Shown: positions 25,500 through 34,729, numbered from the stretch's first letter. The stretch is DNA of 64,000 nucleotides from Gracilimonas sp. (GCF_014762685.1 NZ_JABURM010000005.1:868001-932000); one strand, 5' to 3'. Numbers and translations are program-made. The notes: a model not told the origin generated them from the sequence alone.

Positions 25500-27350
25500 T
25501 TGAGCGAGACCCGCACCGGTGATTCTATAATTCATCCATTACCTCCTGAAATCAGCAACAAAATTGCGGCAGGAGAGGTTATACAGCGCCCGGCTTCCGT
25601 AGTTAAAGAACTACTGGATAATGCCATTGATGCCGGTGCCGACCAACTTAAAATTCTTATCCAGAACGCAGGTCGTACACTTATTCAAGTTTCCGACAAT
25701 GGTTGTGGAATGAGTAAAGAAGACCTTCCACTCTGTTTTGAACGGCATGCAACCTCCAAAATTAATACAGTAGATGACCTGTTTCGTATTAGAACCCTCG
25801 GGTTTAGGGGAGAAGCGATGGCTTCTATTGCATCGGTTTCGCAGGTTACGGTCAAAACTAAACGCGCGGAGGATGAAAATGGCTGGGAATTTGAAGTTTG
25901 GGGAGGTGAAGAGCGTGAAATAAAACCAACAGCGACTGACAATGGTACTACTATTGCCGTTCGAAATTTATTTTTTAATGTACCAGCACGCCGACAGTTT
26001 TTAAAGACTGATGTAACTGAACTCCGTCATATTCTCAGAACCATTCAGTATGCTGCCCTTGCAAGTACGGATGTTGCTTTTTATGTAGAAGCTGACGGTG
26101 ATATCATTTATGATTTACCAATCCAAAAACTGAAAGACCGTGTTACTCAGATTTTCGGAAGTTCTTATAAAGCGAGTCTTATCGAATTTAAAGAAGAAAC
26201 CAGTTATGTAAAGATTCATGGTTTTGCCTCAGATCCCAAGCTTGCAAAAAAAAGCCGGGGAGAGCAGTTTTTGTTTGTGAATGGCCGGCCGTTTCAGCAT
26301 CGATATCTTACCCATGTAATTTTGAGTTTATATGATGCCTGGACTCGTAACAATGAGTATCCATTTTATGCACTTTTCTTTGATATCGATCCTTCCAAAG
26401 TAGATGTAAATGTGCATCCGGCCAAAATGGAGGTCAAGTTTGAGGATGAGCGCAGCGTTATTCAATTGGCTCGTTCAGTAGTAAACCGGGCATTAAACCA
26501 GCACTTTCAAGTACCGAATATTCAGCAAGAGGAAGATGCTTTTTTAAGTGATAATGAATCCAGGAGGTTTGATTCCGGTTTTAGTTTTAATCGCCCGAGC
26601 ACTTCTACAGACAATGAAAAGGGGTTTCAAATTCCATCCCGCATTAATTATAAGTCAAACCCGGTACAGGGCAGGGGAAGAGATTTTGGAGAACAGCTGT
26701 ATGGCGAGACAGGGAGCCGGCAGAGAACTGATTTCTCAGAATCTCAATCATATCAACCACCGGTCGATCAGAAAGAACAAGTAGCCAAGGATACAGGATT
26801 TTGGCAGTTGCATAACACTTATATCCTTACACAAACCCGAACAGGGTTAACCGTTATAGACCAGCATTTGGCCCACAAGCGCATCATCTTTGAAAAGGCG
26901 ATCAATGCCACGGAAGAGGCGCTTCCAAGCACACAGCAGCTGTTATTTGCTCAAACACTGGAATTGTCAGCATCAGACTATACTTTGCTCAAAGAGCTTC
27001 ATTCCATTATTCAACGAATGGGATTTTCGGTACAATTATTAAGTGGAAATACCGCCATGATAAACGGGGTGCCTGCGGATATAGAAATTGGCAATGAAGA
27101 AGAAGTGCTGATCTCTATGCTGCACCAATATCAGGAATTAGGACAAAAGGTAAAGCTGGAAGCCAGGGAAAAGCTGGCCATAGCTTTTGCTGCCAAGGCT
27201 GCGATACCAAGAGGCAAGAAACTTACTGAGCAAGAGATGGAGTCATTGGTTGATCAGCTCTTTGCTTGCGAACAACCCTATCTCGATCCTTTGAAGAAGC
27301 CCACAATCAGTTATATTCCGCTGGATGAAATTCAATCACGTTTCAGGTAA
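25500..27350 (+). CDS. mutL: DNA mismatch repair protein MutL
   Basis: A 616-residue GHKL ATPase linking MutS to downstream repair. The start is TTG at 25500. The N-terminal ATPase motifs are intact: KIAAGEV, KELLDNAIDAGA, VSDNGCGM, RHATSKI, GFRGEAM. The C-terminal dimerisation domain (about 430-616) carries weakened endonuclease motifs: DQHLAHKRIIFE instead of DQHA-x2-E-x4-E, AAKAAIPRG, and CEQPYLDP where C-P-H-G-R-P is expected. The nicking activity may therefore be absent or altered. The linker 340-430 is poorly conserved. The glycosyltransferase gene follows after 6 bp. Confidence 0.95.
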   Translation: MSETRTGDSIIHPLPPEISNKIAAGEVIQRPASVVKELLDNAIDAGADQLKILIQNAGRTLIQVSDNGCGMSKEDLPLCFERHATSKINTVDDLFRIRTLGFRGEAMASIASVSQVTVKTKRAEDENGWEFEVWGGEEREIKPTATDNGTTIAVRNLFFNVPARRQFLKTDVTELRHILRTIQYAALASTDVAFYVEADGDIIYDLPIQKLKDRVTQIFGSSYKASLIEFKEETSYVKIHGFASDPKLAKKSRGEQFLFVNGRPFQHRYLTHVILSLYDAWTRNNEYPFYALFFDIDPSKVDVNVHPAKMEVKFEDERSVIQLARSVVNRALNQHFQVPNIQQEEDAFLSDNESRRFDSGFSFNRPSTSTDNEKGFQIPSRINYKSNPVQGRGRDFGEQLYGETGSRQRTDFSESQSYQPPVDQKEQVAKDTGFWQLHNTYILTQTRTGLTVIDQHLAHKRIIFEKAINATEEALPSTQQLLFAQTLELSASDYTLLKELHSIIQRMGFSVQLLSGNTAMINGVPADIEIGNEEEVLISMLHQYQELGQKVKLEAREKLAIAFAAKAAIPRGKKLTEQEMESLVDQLFACEQPYLDPLKKPTISYIPLDEIQSRFR

Positions 27351-27356
27351 TCCTGT

Positions 27357-28463
27357 ATGAATATCTTAGCGGTAGAACCATTTTACAGCGGCTCCCATAA
27401 AGCCTTTCTCAAAGGGCTTGAGAAGCATTCCGGTCACAATATCATTCCCATTAAGCTAAACTATAAAGGCTGGAAATGGCGGATGCACGGGGATTCCGTT
27501 ACATTGACGGAAATGACGAATAAGGTGAGCGAAGACATTGATCTGTTACTTACGAGCAGCATGACCAATCTTCCCGCATTTATGGCGCTCACGAATCCTA
27601 GATTTGCCCATACGCCCGTGATCATGTATATGCATGATAACCAGTTTACCCGCCCCATTCCTGATGGTGAAAAACGAGACCTGACGTATTGTTACATTAA
27701 CTATTTGAGTATGTTAGTGGCTGATAAACTGCTTTTCTCGTCCCAGTTTCACCTTGATGACTTGATGGACGCCCTTCCTAAATTCTTGGATAATTTTCCC
27801 GATGGAAAACAATATGGCACCGTGGATAAAATTTGTGAGAAGAGTATTGTAATGCATCCCGGATTGGACCTGAAAAGCTTTGATAAGCAGCCGGATACCC
27901 GGGATCAAAATGAAACTCCTGTGATAGTATGGAATCAACGGTGGCAGTTTGACCGAAATCCAGCAATGTTTTTTAGAGTGCTGAACCGGTTGAATGATAT
28001 TGATCTTAAATTTGATTTGATTCTGGCAGGAGATACACAACATGAAAAGCCGGAAGAATTTGAAAAAGCATGGAAACGATTTGGCCAGCAAATCACCCAT
28101 TTTGGTTATGTGGATGACAAAGAAAATTACAGCAAGCTCCTGCACTCGGGAGATATTGTAGTATCAACAGCCAGTTATGAGTTTTTCTGTGTAGCTATCA
28201 TGGAAGCAATATATTGTGGTTGCCATCCATTGGTGCCCAATAGGTTACATTACCCTGAACTTATCCCTGAAAGCTTACATGACCCATTGTTGCATGCGCC
28301 GGTTTTATATGAGACTGAGGATGATTTATTTTATCATCTCAAAGATTTATTGACCGGAAAAACAAAATCCCTTCCCAAAAATTCTCTTCAGAATATTAAC
28401 AACCATTTAGATTGGTCGAGGCGAATCAAAGATTTTGATCGACTTTTTGAAGAGATGGTTTAA
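27357..28463 (+). CDS. DUF3524 glycosyltransferase (tRNA-queuosine alpha-mannosyltransferase-like)
   Basis: A 368-residue GT-B type glycosyltransferase. The N-terminal DUF3524 domain (about 1-170) starts MNILAVEPFYSGSHKAFL and contains YKGWKWRMHG and YMHDNQFTRP, strong signatures of the family that includes human GTDC1/QTMAN, which adds mannose to queuosine-34 of tRNA-Asp. The C-terminal half is a glycosyl transferase group 1 domain with VWNQRWQFDRNP and the donor-binding E-rich loop ASYEFFCVAIMEAIYCGC. The bacterial function is not established; tRNA modification is an inference from family. It is in an operon with mutL. Confidence 0.8.
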   Translation: MNILAVEPFYSGSHKAFLKGLEKHSGHNIIPIKLNYKGWKWRMHGDSVTLTEMTNKVSEDIDLLLTSSMTNLPAFMALTNPRFAHTPVIMYMHDNQFTRPIPDGEKRDLTYCYINYLSMLVADKLLFSSQFHLDDLMDALPKFLDNFPDGKQYGTVDKICEKSIVMHPGLDLKSFDKQPDTRDQNETPVIVWNQRWQFDRNPAMFFRVLNRLNDIDLKFDLILAGDTQHEKPEEFEKAWKRFGQQITHFGYVDDKENYSKLLHSGDIVVSTASYEFFCVAIMEAIYCGCHPLVPNRLHYPELIPESLHDPLLHAPVLYETEDDLFYHLKDLLTGKTKSLPKNSLQNINNHLDWSRRIKDFDRLFEEMV

Positions 28464-28490
28464 TTTTTGGCCTGATTTATTGCTCCTTAG

Positions 28491-28558
28491 CTAAACTTTC
28501 CAAAGTTTAGCGATTGGTCAATTTTTAAAAACTACCTCGCTAACTTTGGAAAGTTTAG
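28491..28558. repeat. Long inverted repeat (23/22-nt arms) between convergent genes
   Basis: The arm at 28491-28513 and the arm at 28537-28558 are reverse complements except for one deleted base. Each arm is itself nearly palindromic (CTAAACTTT / AAAGTTTAG). They lie between the 3' ends of the DUF3524 gene and dnaB. They probably act as a bidirectional terminator or are a REP-like element. Confidence 0.7.
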
Positions 28559-28578
28559 TACGGGGTCTAATCAGTGAC

Positions 28579-30108
28579 CTAAAAAGGTGCATCTTCATCG
28601 GGAGCGGGATTGTGAGGCAAGGGTGGAGCTCCGTCATTACCACCTGAAGACCCGCCGTTATTAGCTCCTCCGTTACCCAACATTGGATCATTCCCGGTGG
28701 CTGCAGTAAGATTTTCAAAGCGAGCATAATCCTTTACAAAGTACATCATTTTACTGCCTACCGGCCCGTTACGCTGTTTTCCAATTATGACTTCAGCAAG
28801 TCCGGCCGTAGATTTGCCTTCTTCAGTAGTAGTGATGCCATAATATTCAGGACGGTACAAAAACATTACAATATCTGCATCCTGCTCAATAGATCCGGAT
28901 TCCCTCAAGTCACTTAATTGAGGACGTTTATCCCCGCCACGCTGTTCTACGGCTCGGGAAAGCTGCGAAAGCGCAATGACCGGAACGTCAAGTTCTTTGG
29001 CAAGGCCTTTAAGACCTCGGGAGATAGTTGCAATTTCCTGCTCCCGGTTTCCGATATCTTTTGAATTTGCCTGCATGAGCTGCAGGTAATCAATCACAAT
29101 CAATCCAATCCCTTTCTCACTTTTCAATCGCCGACATTTAGTCCTCAACTCCATCAAACTAATACCGGGAGTATCATCGATATAGATTTCGGCACTAAAT
29201 AAGCGGCTGGCGGCATCAATAAGCCTGCGAAAGTCTTCATCCTTTAATGTTCCTTTCCGGGCTTCATCGGCGCGGACACGGGCCTCCATTGTAAGTAATC
29301 GTTGAACAAGAGACTGGTTAGACATCTCCAAACTGAAAAGGGCAATAGGTGTCCGCAGGTTTTCATCGGGATGCATGGCAGCATTTCGTGCGGCCGTCAA
29401 AACAAAAGCCGTTTTCCCCATTGACGGACGTGCTGCTATAATAACTAAATCTCCCTTTTGCCAGCCGGCGGTCATGTCATCTACGGCGAGCCCGGTAGGA
29501 ACACCGGTGATCCCATATTCCTTTCCGCGCAAATCTTCCAGATAGGAGAGGGTGTCTTTCAAAAGTTTTTCTACCGGAACAGCAGTACTTCGGCTCTTTT
29601 GATTAGATAGATCGAAGATACTTTGCTCAGCGTGATCCAGGACATCATAGGCATCGGATGTAGTATCGTAGGACTCTTTAATTACATCATTGCTGGCCAG
29701 TATAAGATTTCTTTTAATAGCCTTTTCAATGATGATTTGTGCATGATACTCAATATTTGCCGAAGAGCTGACTGACCTGGTTAAGTCTGATAAATAAGTT
29801 GGGCCTCCACAAACATCCAATAGGTTATTGTCCTTGAGTTCAGTTTCAACCGTAAGTAAATCCAGGGGATTATCGCGCTCGTATAAATTGGTAAGCGTTT
29901 CAAAAATATGGCGGTTGGCAGTTTTGTAGAAATCGGTGGGTTTCAGCATTTGGAGAGCTATAGTTGCTGCTCCGTGCTCAATTAACATGGCCCCCAAAAC
30001 CGCTTCTTCCACTTCTACAGCTTGCGGCGGTACGCGTCCGCCTTGCTCTAAAGTCTTGGAATCATCCTTCTTATAATTGTTGCCGTAAGATCCGTTTTTT
30101 TTTGCCAT
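28579..30108 (-). CDS. dnaB: Replicative DNA helicase DnaB
   Basis: A 509-residue hexameric fork helicase. The N-terminal DnaB domain (about 25-130; VPPQAVEVEEAVLGAMLI), a linker helix, and a RecA-like C-terminal domain (about 200-470) with Walker A ARPSMGKTA, Walker B GLIVIDYLQLM, and motifs SRGLKGLAKEL and SQLSRAVEQR are all present. The end is a low-complexity Gly/Asn/Pro tail (475-509: GNGGANNGGSSGGNDGAPP) rare in E. coli DnaB. No intein is present. A consensus DnaA box lies about 100 bp upstream. Confidence 0.96.
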   Translation of the reverse strand: MAKKNGSYGNNYKKDDSKTLEQGGRVPPQAVEVEEAVLGAMLIEHGAATIALQMLKPTDFYKTANRHIFETLTNLYERDNPLDLLTVETELKDNNLLDVCGGPTYLSDLTRSVSSSANIEYHAQIIIEKAIKRNLILASNDVIKESYDTTSDAYDVLDHAEQSIFDLSNQKSRSTAVPVEKLLKDTLSYLEDLRGKEYGITGVPTGLAVDDMTAGWQKGDLVIIAARPSMGKTAFVLTAARNAAMHPDENLRTPIALFSLEMSNQSLVQRLLTMEARVRADEARKGTLKDEDFRRLIDAASRLFSAEIYIDDTPGISLMELRTKCRRLKSEKGIGLIVIDYLQLMQANSKDIGNREQEIATISRGLKGLAKELDVPVIALSQLSRAVEQRGGDKRPQLSDLRESGSIEQDADIVMFLYRPEYYGITTTEEGKSTAGLAEVIIGKQRNGPVGSKMMYFVKDYARFENLTAATGNDPMLGNGGANNGGSSGGNDGAPPLPHNPAPDEDAPF

Positions 30109-30209
30109 TTTAAATACTGAAAACTAAGAGAGTGCTGTAAATTCGAGTATCGAAAATAGGTATAAATTGAGAGGGAATTGGAATTCTTTTGAACATTTTT
30201 TAAACAGAG

Positions 30210-30218
30210 TTATCCACA
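30210..30218. promoter_or_regulatory. Consensus DnaA box (TTATCCACA)
   Basis: A perfect 9-mer in the 132-bp gap upstream of dnaB. A single box can occur by chance (about 0.5 expected in a window this size on both strands), but its place before a replication gene makes a regulatory role worth testing. Confidence 0.35.
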
Positions 30219-30240
30219 ATTAAGAAAGTAACCTTTATTC

Positions 30241-31035
30241 TTAATCAACCACTAACTCATCATATCTCTTCCTCAACATCTGCACATCTTCCCATGTGGG
30301 ACGTTTCCACTGTTGATTTCTAAGCAATGCGGCTGGGTGATAAGTAGCCATCAGCTCTCGGCCGTGGAAGGGGTGAAACTTTTGACGCAGGCTTTTCAGG
30401 GTAGTGTCTTCATTAAGTAATGTAGTTGCAGATATCCTGCCAACGCAGAGAATGAGTTTGGGATCAATAATTTCAATTTGTCGAAGGAGATAAGGGAGGC
30501 TTCGTTGTCGTTCTTCCGGTTTAGGATCACGGTTATTGGGCGGGCGGTGCTTTAGGATATTTGCGATATAAATATCTTCTCGTTTGAAGTCAATGGCTTC
30601 CATGATTTTATCCAGCAGCTGCCCGGCCTGCCCCACAAAGGGTTCGCCTTGCTGATCTTCATTATAGCCCGGAGCTTCACCGACAATCATTAAATCAGCA
30701 TTGGGATTTCCAACACCGAATACCACGTTTGTACCCTCTAAATCGGTCTTTAATTCGTCTGCAGCTTCACATAAAGCCCTGAGTTCATCCAGCGTTTGGC
30801 ATTTTGCAATTCTTTGAACAGGTGTTAGATTTTCTTTCAGTTGTTGTTCTTCTTTAGCACTGCCGGCATCCTGATTTTGAGTAACAAGGTCTTTCTCCTC
30901 TTTTATCTCGGCTTTTTGTATATCCGTTCCAGATGATTCCATATCTAAACTTTTTACCGAAAAATCTCCATACATCTCCCGTTGCTGTTTCAAAAATTTG
31001 GAAGCTTTCTCGATAAATTCTTTTGGATCGGACAT
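30241..31035 (-). CDS. Family-4-like uracil-DNA glycosylase lacking most Fe-S ligands
   Basis: A 264-residue protein. The C-terminal 170 residues carry family-4 UDG motifs: VVFGVGNPNADLMIVGEAPG, NED, PFVGQAGQLLDKIM, YIANILKHRPPNNRDP, and YHPAALLR. In well-studied members four cysteines bind a 4Fe-4S cluster; here only one candidate (LCEAAD) remains. The KCRPP cysteine is His (KHRPP) and the later Cys is Ser/Leu (RQRSLPYL), so the cluster is probably absent. The N-terminal 90 residues are a charged linker. Uracil removal is inferred from the motifs. Confidence 0.8.
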   Translation of the reverse strand: MSDPKEFIEKASKFLKQQREMYGDFSVKSLDMESSGTDIQKAEIKEEKDLVTQNQDAGSAKEEQQLKENLTPVQRIAKCQTLDELRALCEAADELKTDLEGTNVVFGVGNPNADLMIVGEAPGYNEDQQGEPFVGQAGQLLDKIMEAIDFKREDIYIANILKHRPPNNRDPKPEERQRSLPYLLRQIEIIDPKLILCVGRISATTLLNEDTTLKSLRQKFHPFHGRELMATYHPAALLRNQQWKRPTWEDVQMLRKRYDELVVD

Positions 31036-31100
31036 TTAGTTAATGGTTTATCGCAATAAAAAAATTTGTTGTTCGAATAAGTTAATAAATACTCCGATAA

Positions 31101-31694
31101 TTATTTGTCGTCCCACAGTTTTTCAAGCATTGAATATAAAATTACACCGGCTGCTACTGATACGTTTAATGAATGCTTGTGGCCATATTGCGGGATTGCT
31201 ACGAACTCATCTATCAACGATAAAATATCCTCATCTATACCGGTGACTTCGTTACCAAGGACAATGCAGATTTTTTCAAGAGCTTGAGCGTCAAGGGCCG
31301 GAAGAGGAGTACTTTCTTTGGTTTGTTCTAACCCAACAATATAGTAACCCTCTCCCTTAAGATCATTTAGAGCTTCTGTTGCTGTTTCAAAATAGCGCCA
31401 ATCCACAAACTCTTCCGCACCAATGGCTGTTTTATTGATTTCCGGACGGGGCGGGGTTGCCGAATACCCGGACAGGATTATTTCAGAAATCCCAAACGCA
31501 TCCGCAGAACGAAAGATTGAGCCCACATTATGCAAGCTTCTAATGTTATGTACCAATATTTTTATAGAGCTAAGTTTCTGAGGAGCTGAGCGAGACAAGT
31601 TTTCTTTCAGAATTTCTTTGGTTGTAAGTTTTTTCACTGAGTTTTCAGGTTCCACTGACTGGATTAATTTTTTAAAAATAGATGAAGCAGGCAA
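31101..31694 (-). CDS. SpoU/TrmH-family RNA 2'-O-methyltransferase
   Basis: A 197-residue SPOUT methyltransferase. The AdoMet-knot motifs are clear: motif 1 HNVGSIFRSADAFGI, motif 2 IVLGNEVTGID, motif 3 IPQYGHKHSLNVSVAAGV. The N-terminal 40 residues lack the L30e-like RNA-binding extension of RlmB, which makes it more TrmH/TrmL-like. The exact RNA target is not predictable. It is transcribed alone or with the UDG gene 65 bp downstream. Confidence 0.88.
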   Translation of the reverse strand: MPASSIFKKLIQSVEPENSVKKLTTKEILKENLSRSAPQKLSSIKILVHNIRSLHNVGSIFRSADAFGISEIILSGYSATPPRPEINKTAIGAEEFVDWRYFETATEALNDLKGEGYYIVGLEQTKESTPLPALDAQALEKICIVLGNEVTGIDEDILSLIDEFVAIPQYGHKHSLNVSVAAGVILYSMLEKLWDDK

Positions 31695-31704
31695 TCGCTT
31701 TTCT

Positions 31705-31712
31705 TACCTTTG
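31705..31712 (+). promoter_or_regulatory. Candidate -7 box TACCTTTG for the Tet-type MFS gene
   Basis: Matches TAnnTTTG 67 bp before the MFS start codon and sits in the divergent gap with the SpoU gene. The same octamer is the candidate box of the pseudo-AAA operon at 7137-7144. Confidence 0.4.
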
Positions 31713-31779
31713 GTGTTAAATTAAAACGTACCAATTTGACGGCTAAAATAACACAGCTTGAGAATCATTTCAGTTATTC

Positions 31780-32994
31780 ATGAAAGAAAAGAGAAGCGCG
31801 GCGCTCATCTTTATTTTTATTACGGTTCTGGTAGATGTGATCGGGTTGGGTATTATTATCCCGGTGATGCCTGCATTGATAATGGAACTTACCGGGGGAG
31901 GGCTCAGTGAAGCTTCTCTTTATGCCGGGTGGATCACTTTTATGTATGCAGCCACTCAGTTTTTTTTTGCTCCTGTTTTAGGTGGATTAAGTGACCGGTT
32001 TGGACGCCGCCCCGTACTGCTTTTTTCCTTACTGGGATTTGGGCTTGATTATATCTTACTTGGGTTTGCTCCAACCGTTGTTTGGTTATTCATCGGTAGG
32101 TTTATTTCAGGCATAACCGGTGCCAGCTATACCACTGCCAGTGCTTACATCGCTGATATAAGTCCCCCTGAACGCCGTTCGCAGGATTTTGGGCTCATAG
32201 GTGCAGCTTTTGGATTAGGGTTTATCATCGGCCCGTCGGTAGGTGGGATATTAGGAGAGTATGGTGCTCGTATTCCGTTTTTTACTGCAGCCGGCTTGGT
32301 ACTCGTGAATGTATTGTATGGATATTTTGTACTTCCTGAATCTTTATCTCAGGAAAACCGCCGGGCTTTCGATTGGAAACGCGCAAACCCGTTTGGATCC
32401 CTGAAGCAGTTAAGTAAATTTCCTAAAATATCGAGCCTGGCAGGGGTTTTCTTTCTTGTTTACTTAGCAAACCATGCGACACAAAGTACCTGGACCTACT
32501 TCACGATGGAGAAGTTTGGGTGGACGGAGATGACGGTAGGATTATCTCTTGGTTTGGTAGGGTTGTCGGTTGTTGGGGTTCAAGGCGGGCTCATCAAATG
32601 GATAATTCCAAAAATTGGGAACAATAAGACAGTTTACTTCGGGCTTTTAATGTATGTGTTGGGGTTTTTTGGATTTGCGTTTGCTCCGGAAGGCTGGATG
32701 ATGATGGCTATAATTTTACCGTTTTGTATTGGAGGCCTGGCAACTCCTGCCTTACAAGGCATTATATCAACGGAAGTTTCAGATAACGCCCAAGGTGAAT
32801 TGCAGGGGGCATTGACCAGTTTGGTTAGTTTTTCAGCAATATTTGGTCCACCCATTATGACGAATTTGTTTGGGTTCTTTACCTCAAACTTAGCCCCAGT
32901 CTGTTTTCCGGGAGCTCCATTTTTCCTGGCATCGATATTAGTTTTGGCTGCCATTATTTGGGCAACCCGCTCACTGGGCTTCAGTAAGTCATAA
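31780..32994 (+). CDS. TCR/Tet-family MFS transporter
   Basis: A 404-residue twelve-helix inner-membrane exporter of the tetracycline-resistance (TetA/class C-like) MFS clade. Motif A is GGLSDRFGRRPVLL (about 68-81), TM5 has GAAFGLGFIIGPSVGGILGE (antiporter motif C), and TM1 has DVIGLGIIIPVMP. Such proteins are often generic efflux pumps annotated as tetracycline resistance, but homologous chromosomal copies need not confer it, and no Tet repressor gene is adjacent. It converges with the SulP gene with a 1-bp gap. Confidence 0.88.
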   Translation: MKEKRSAALIFIFITVLVDVIGLGIIIPVMPALIMELTGGGLSEASLYAGWITFMYAATQFFFAPVLGGLSDRFGRRPVLLFSLLGFGLDYILLGFAPTVVWLFIGRFISGITGASYTTASAYIADISPPERRSQDFGLIGAAFGLGFIIGPSVGGILGEYGARIPFFTAAGLVLVNVLYGYFVLPESLSQENRRAFDWKRANPFGSLKQLSKFPKISSLAGVFFLVYLANHATQSTWTYFTMEKFGWTEMTVGLSLGLVGLSVVGVQGGLIKWIIPKIGNNKTVYFGLLMYVLGFFGFAFAPEGWMMMAIILPFCIGGLATPALQGIISTEVSDNAQGELQGALTSLVSFSAIFGPPIMTNLFGFFTSNLAPVCFPGAPFFLASILVLAAIIWATRSLGFSKS

Positions 32995-32995
32995 A

Positions 32996-34729
32996 CTATG
33001 CGCAGTGTTGCAGGTATTCATTTAAGCGGTTTCCGCCATCTCCATCATCTTGTCTTTTAAGAGCTGCTTTCACACCGTCATGTACGGTATTAAAAAATCG
33101 ATCTGATTTCACAAAGGTGCTTATATCTGACTTTCTTATTACATCCCGAACCGGGCCAATGAGTCCTGATATATACAGCTCAATTCCTTCTTTTTTAAGA
33201 GTTTCGATAATCATAAGAAGAGAATCCATGGCTGATACATCAAGATCGCCGATTGTAGTGCCATCAATAATGACGTATTTAGGCGCATCCAACCCATTCA
33301 TACTTTTTTCAAGAATGTAATTTTTGAAAAATTCTGCATTAACAAAAGAGAACGGGGCGTCAACCCTTAAAATCAATACACCGGGAATTTGTTTCACTTC
33401 CGAAAATCGATTTTTGTTTTTGAAATCCCGGGTTCCGGGAATTAACCCAAGTTCTGCCACCGTTGGTTTACTCATTTTAAGGAGCAATGCAAGTACGGAT
33501 GATACCAAACCAATAATGATTCCTTCCTGAATCCCAATCGCCAAAACACTTATAACGGTAATGAATGCGACCAGGGCATCGCGGCGCTTGGTATTTATCA
33601 AAAAGCGTAGCTCTTTGATGTCGATCAGGCTGCTTACAGATACCACAATTATAGCTCCTAGAAGAGGTTCAGGTAAAATCTCAAAAAGAGGGGTGAGAAA
33701 CAGAAGGGTAAAAAGGATCAAAATTCCCGCAAAAACATTTGTCAGGGAGGTTTCAGTACCGGATTGATCTGCAATAGCTGATCGTGTAAAGCTGGATGAA
33801 ACAGGAAGGGATTGAAACAGGCTGCCAATTACATTACTGCTTCCGATAGCTATTAATTCTTGGTTTGGATTTACCGTATATGCATGCTTTCTCGCAAAGG
33901 ATTTAGACAGGGAAGCTACTGTCATAAATTGTATAAGTGCTAAAGTAAAAGCATTGGGTGCCAATCGTTTAATAGATTCTAAACTTAGATTCGGAATGCT
34001 AAAATCGGGGAGTCCTTGTGGAATATCACCAACTTGAGCAATTCCCCATTTTGAAATGCTGATAAAGGAAAGAACTATTATGGTAATAGTAACAAGAATG
34101 ACAGATTCCGGAAGTTTTGAATAATACTTTCGCATCAAAAGTAAAAACAAAACAAAAAAGAATGACAGACCAAAGGAGGGCCAATGAATGTTTTCAATTT
34201 GTTGTGAAACGTAATAAATCATTTCATGAATGAATTGGGAATTTGGTACATCAATGTTCAGTAAGATGCCCACCTGGCTGGTAATAATGATGATGGGGGC
34301 TGCGATTGTAAAACCTGATATAACCGGACGGGAAAACAAATTAAATACAAAACCAAGTTTCATAAAACCCATCATTAACTGGAAAATACCGGTCATAAGA
34401 GCGATCATGATTGCAAAAATGATTTTATCAGTCATATTATCCCCGGCCAAAAACCCAAGTCCGGCCGCAAGTATTAGCATATCAATAGCTACCGGTCCAA
34501 TAGAAAGGTGACGTGATGTGCCAAATAAAGGGTAAATGAACAACGGAACGAGCCCTGCATACAAACCATAAATGGGGGGCAGGCCGGCAATAACAGCGTA
34601 AGCCATGCCTTGAGGGATAAGTACAATCCCTACGGTTGATCCTGAAATCACATCAGCTTTTAATTTATCAAGGTTGTATTCCCTGAGTACCTGAATAATT
34701 GGAAAATATTTTAATAAAAGTTTATGCAT
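32996..34729 (-). CDS. SulP-family anion transporter with STAS domain
   Basis: A 577-residue inner-membrane carrier. The N-terminal SulP signature PQGMAYAVIAGLPPIYGLYAGL (split here; residues about 40-62) and TM region to about 410 are followed by a cytoplasmic STAS domain (about 435-560; VLILRVDAPFSFVNAEFF and VIIDGTTIGDLDVSAM). Family members transport sulfate, bicarbonate or other anions. I use the Met at 34729, 7 bp after the SLC13 stop. A start at 34774 would overlap the upstream gene by 38 bp. It is the downstream partner of the SLC13 gene, so a sulfate uptake operon is plausible but unproven. Confidence 0.85.
   Translation of the reverse strand: MHKLLLKYFPIIQVLREYNLDKLKADVISGSTVGIVLIPQGMAYAVIAGLPPIYGLYAGLVPLFIYPLFGTSRHLSIGPVAIDMLILAAGLGFLAGDNMTDKIIFAIMIALMTGIFQLMMGFMKLGFVFNLFSRPVISGFTIAAPIIIITSQVGILLNIDVPNSQFIHEMIYYVSQQIENIHWPSFGLSFFFVLFLLLMRKYYSKLPESVILVTITIIVLSFISISKWGIAQVGDIPQGLPDFSIPNLSLESIKRLAPNAFTLALIQFMTVASLSKSFARKHAYTVNPNQELIAIGSSNVIGSLFQSLPVSSSFTRSAIADQSGTETSLTNVFAGILILFTLLFLTPLFEILPEPLLGAIIVVSVSSLIDIKELRFLINTKRRDALVAFITVISVLAIGIQEGIIIGLVSSVLALLLKMSKPTVAELGLIPGTRDFKNKNRFSEVKQIPGVLILRVDAPFSFVNAEFFKNYILEKSMNGLDAPKYVIIDGTTIGDLDVSAMDSLLMIIETLKKEGIELYISGLIGPVRDVIRKSDISTFVKSDRFFNTVHDGVKAALKRQDDGDGGNRLNEYLQHCA

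Noticed and set aside
31780-32994. Tetracycline resistance gene
   Set aside because: It belongs to the Tet-type MFS clade, but there is no repressor, no mobile context and no proof of substrate; kept as a generic exporter.
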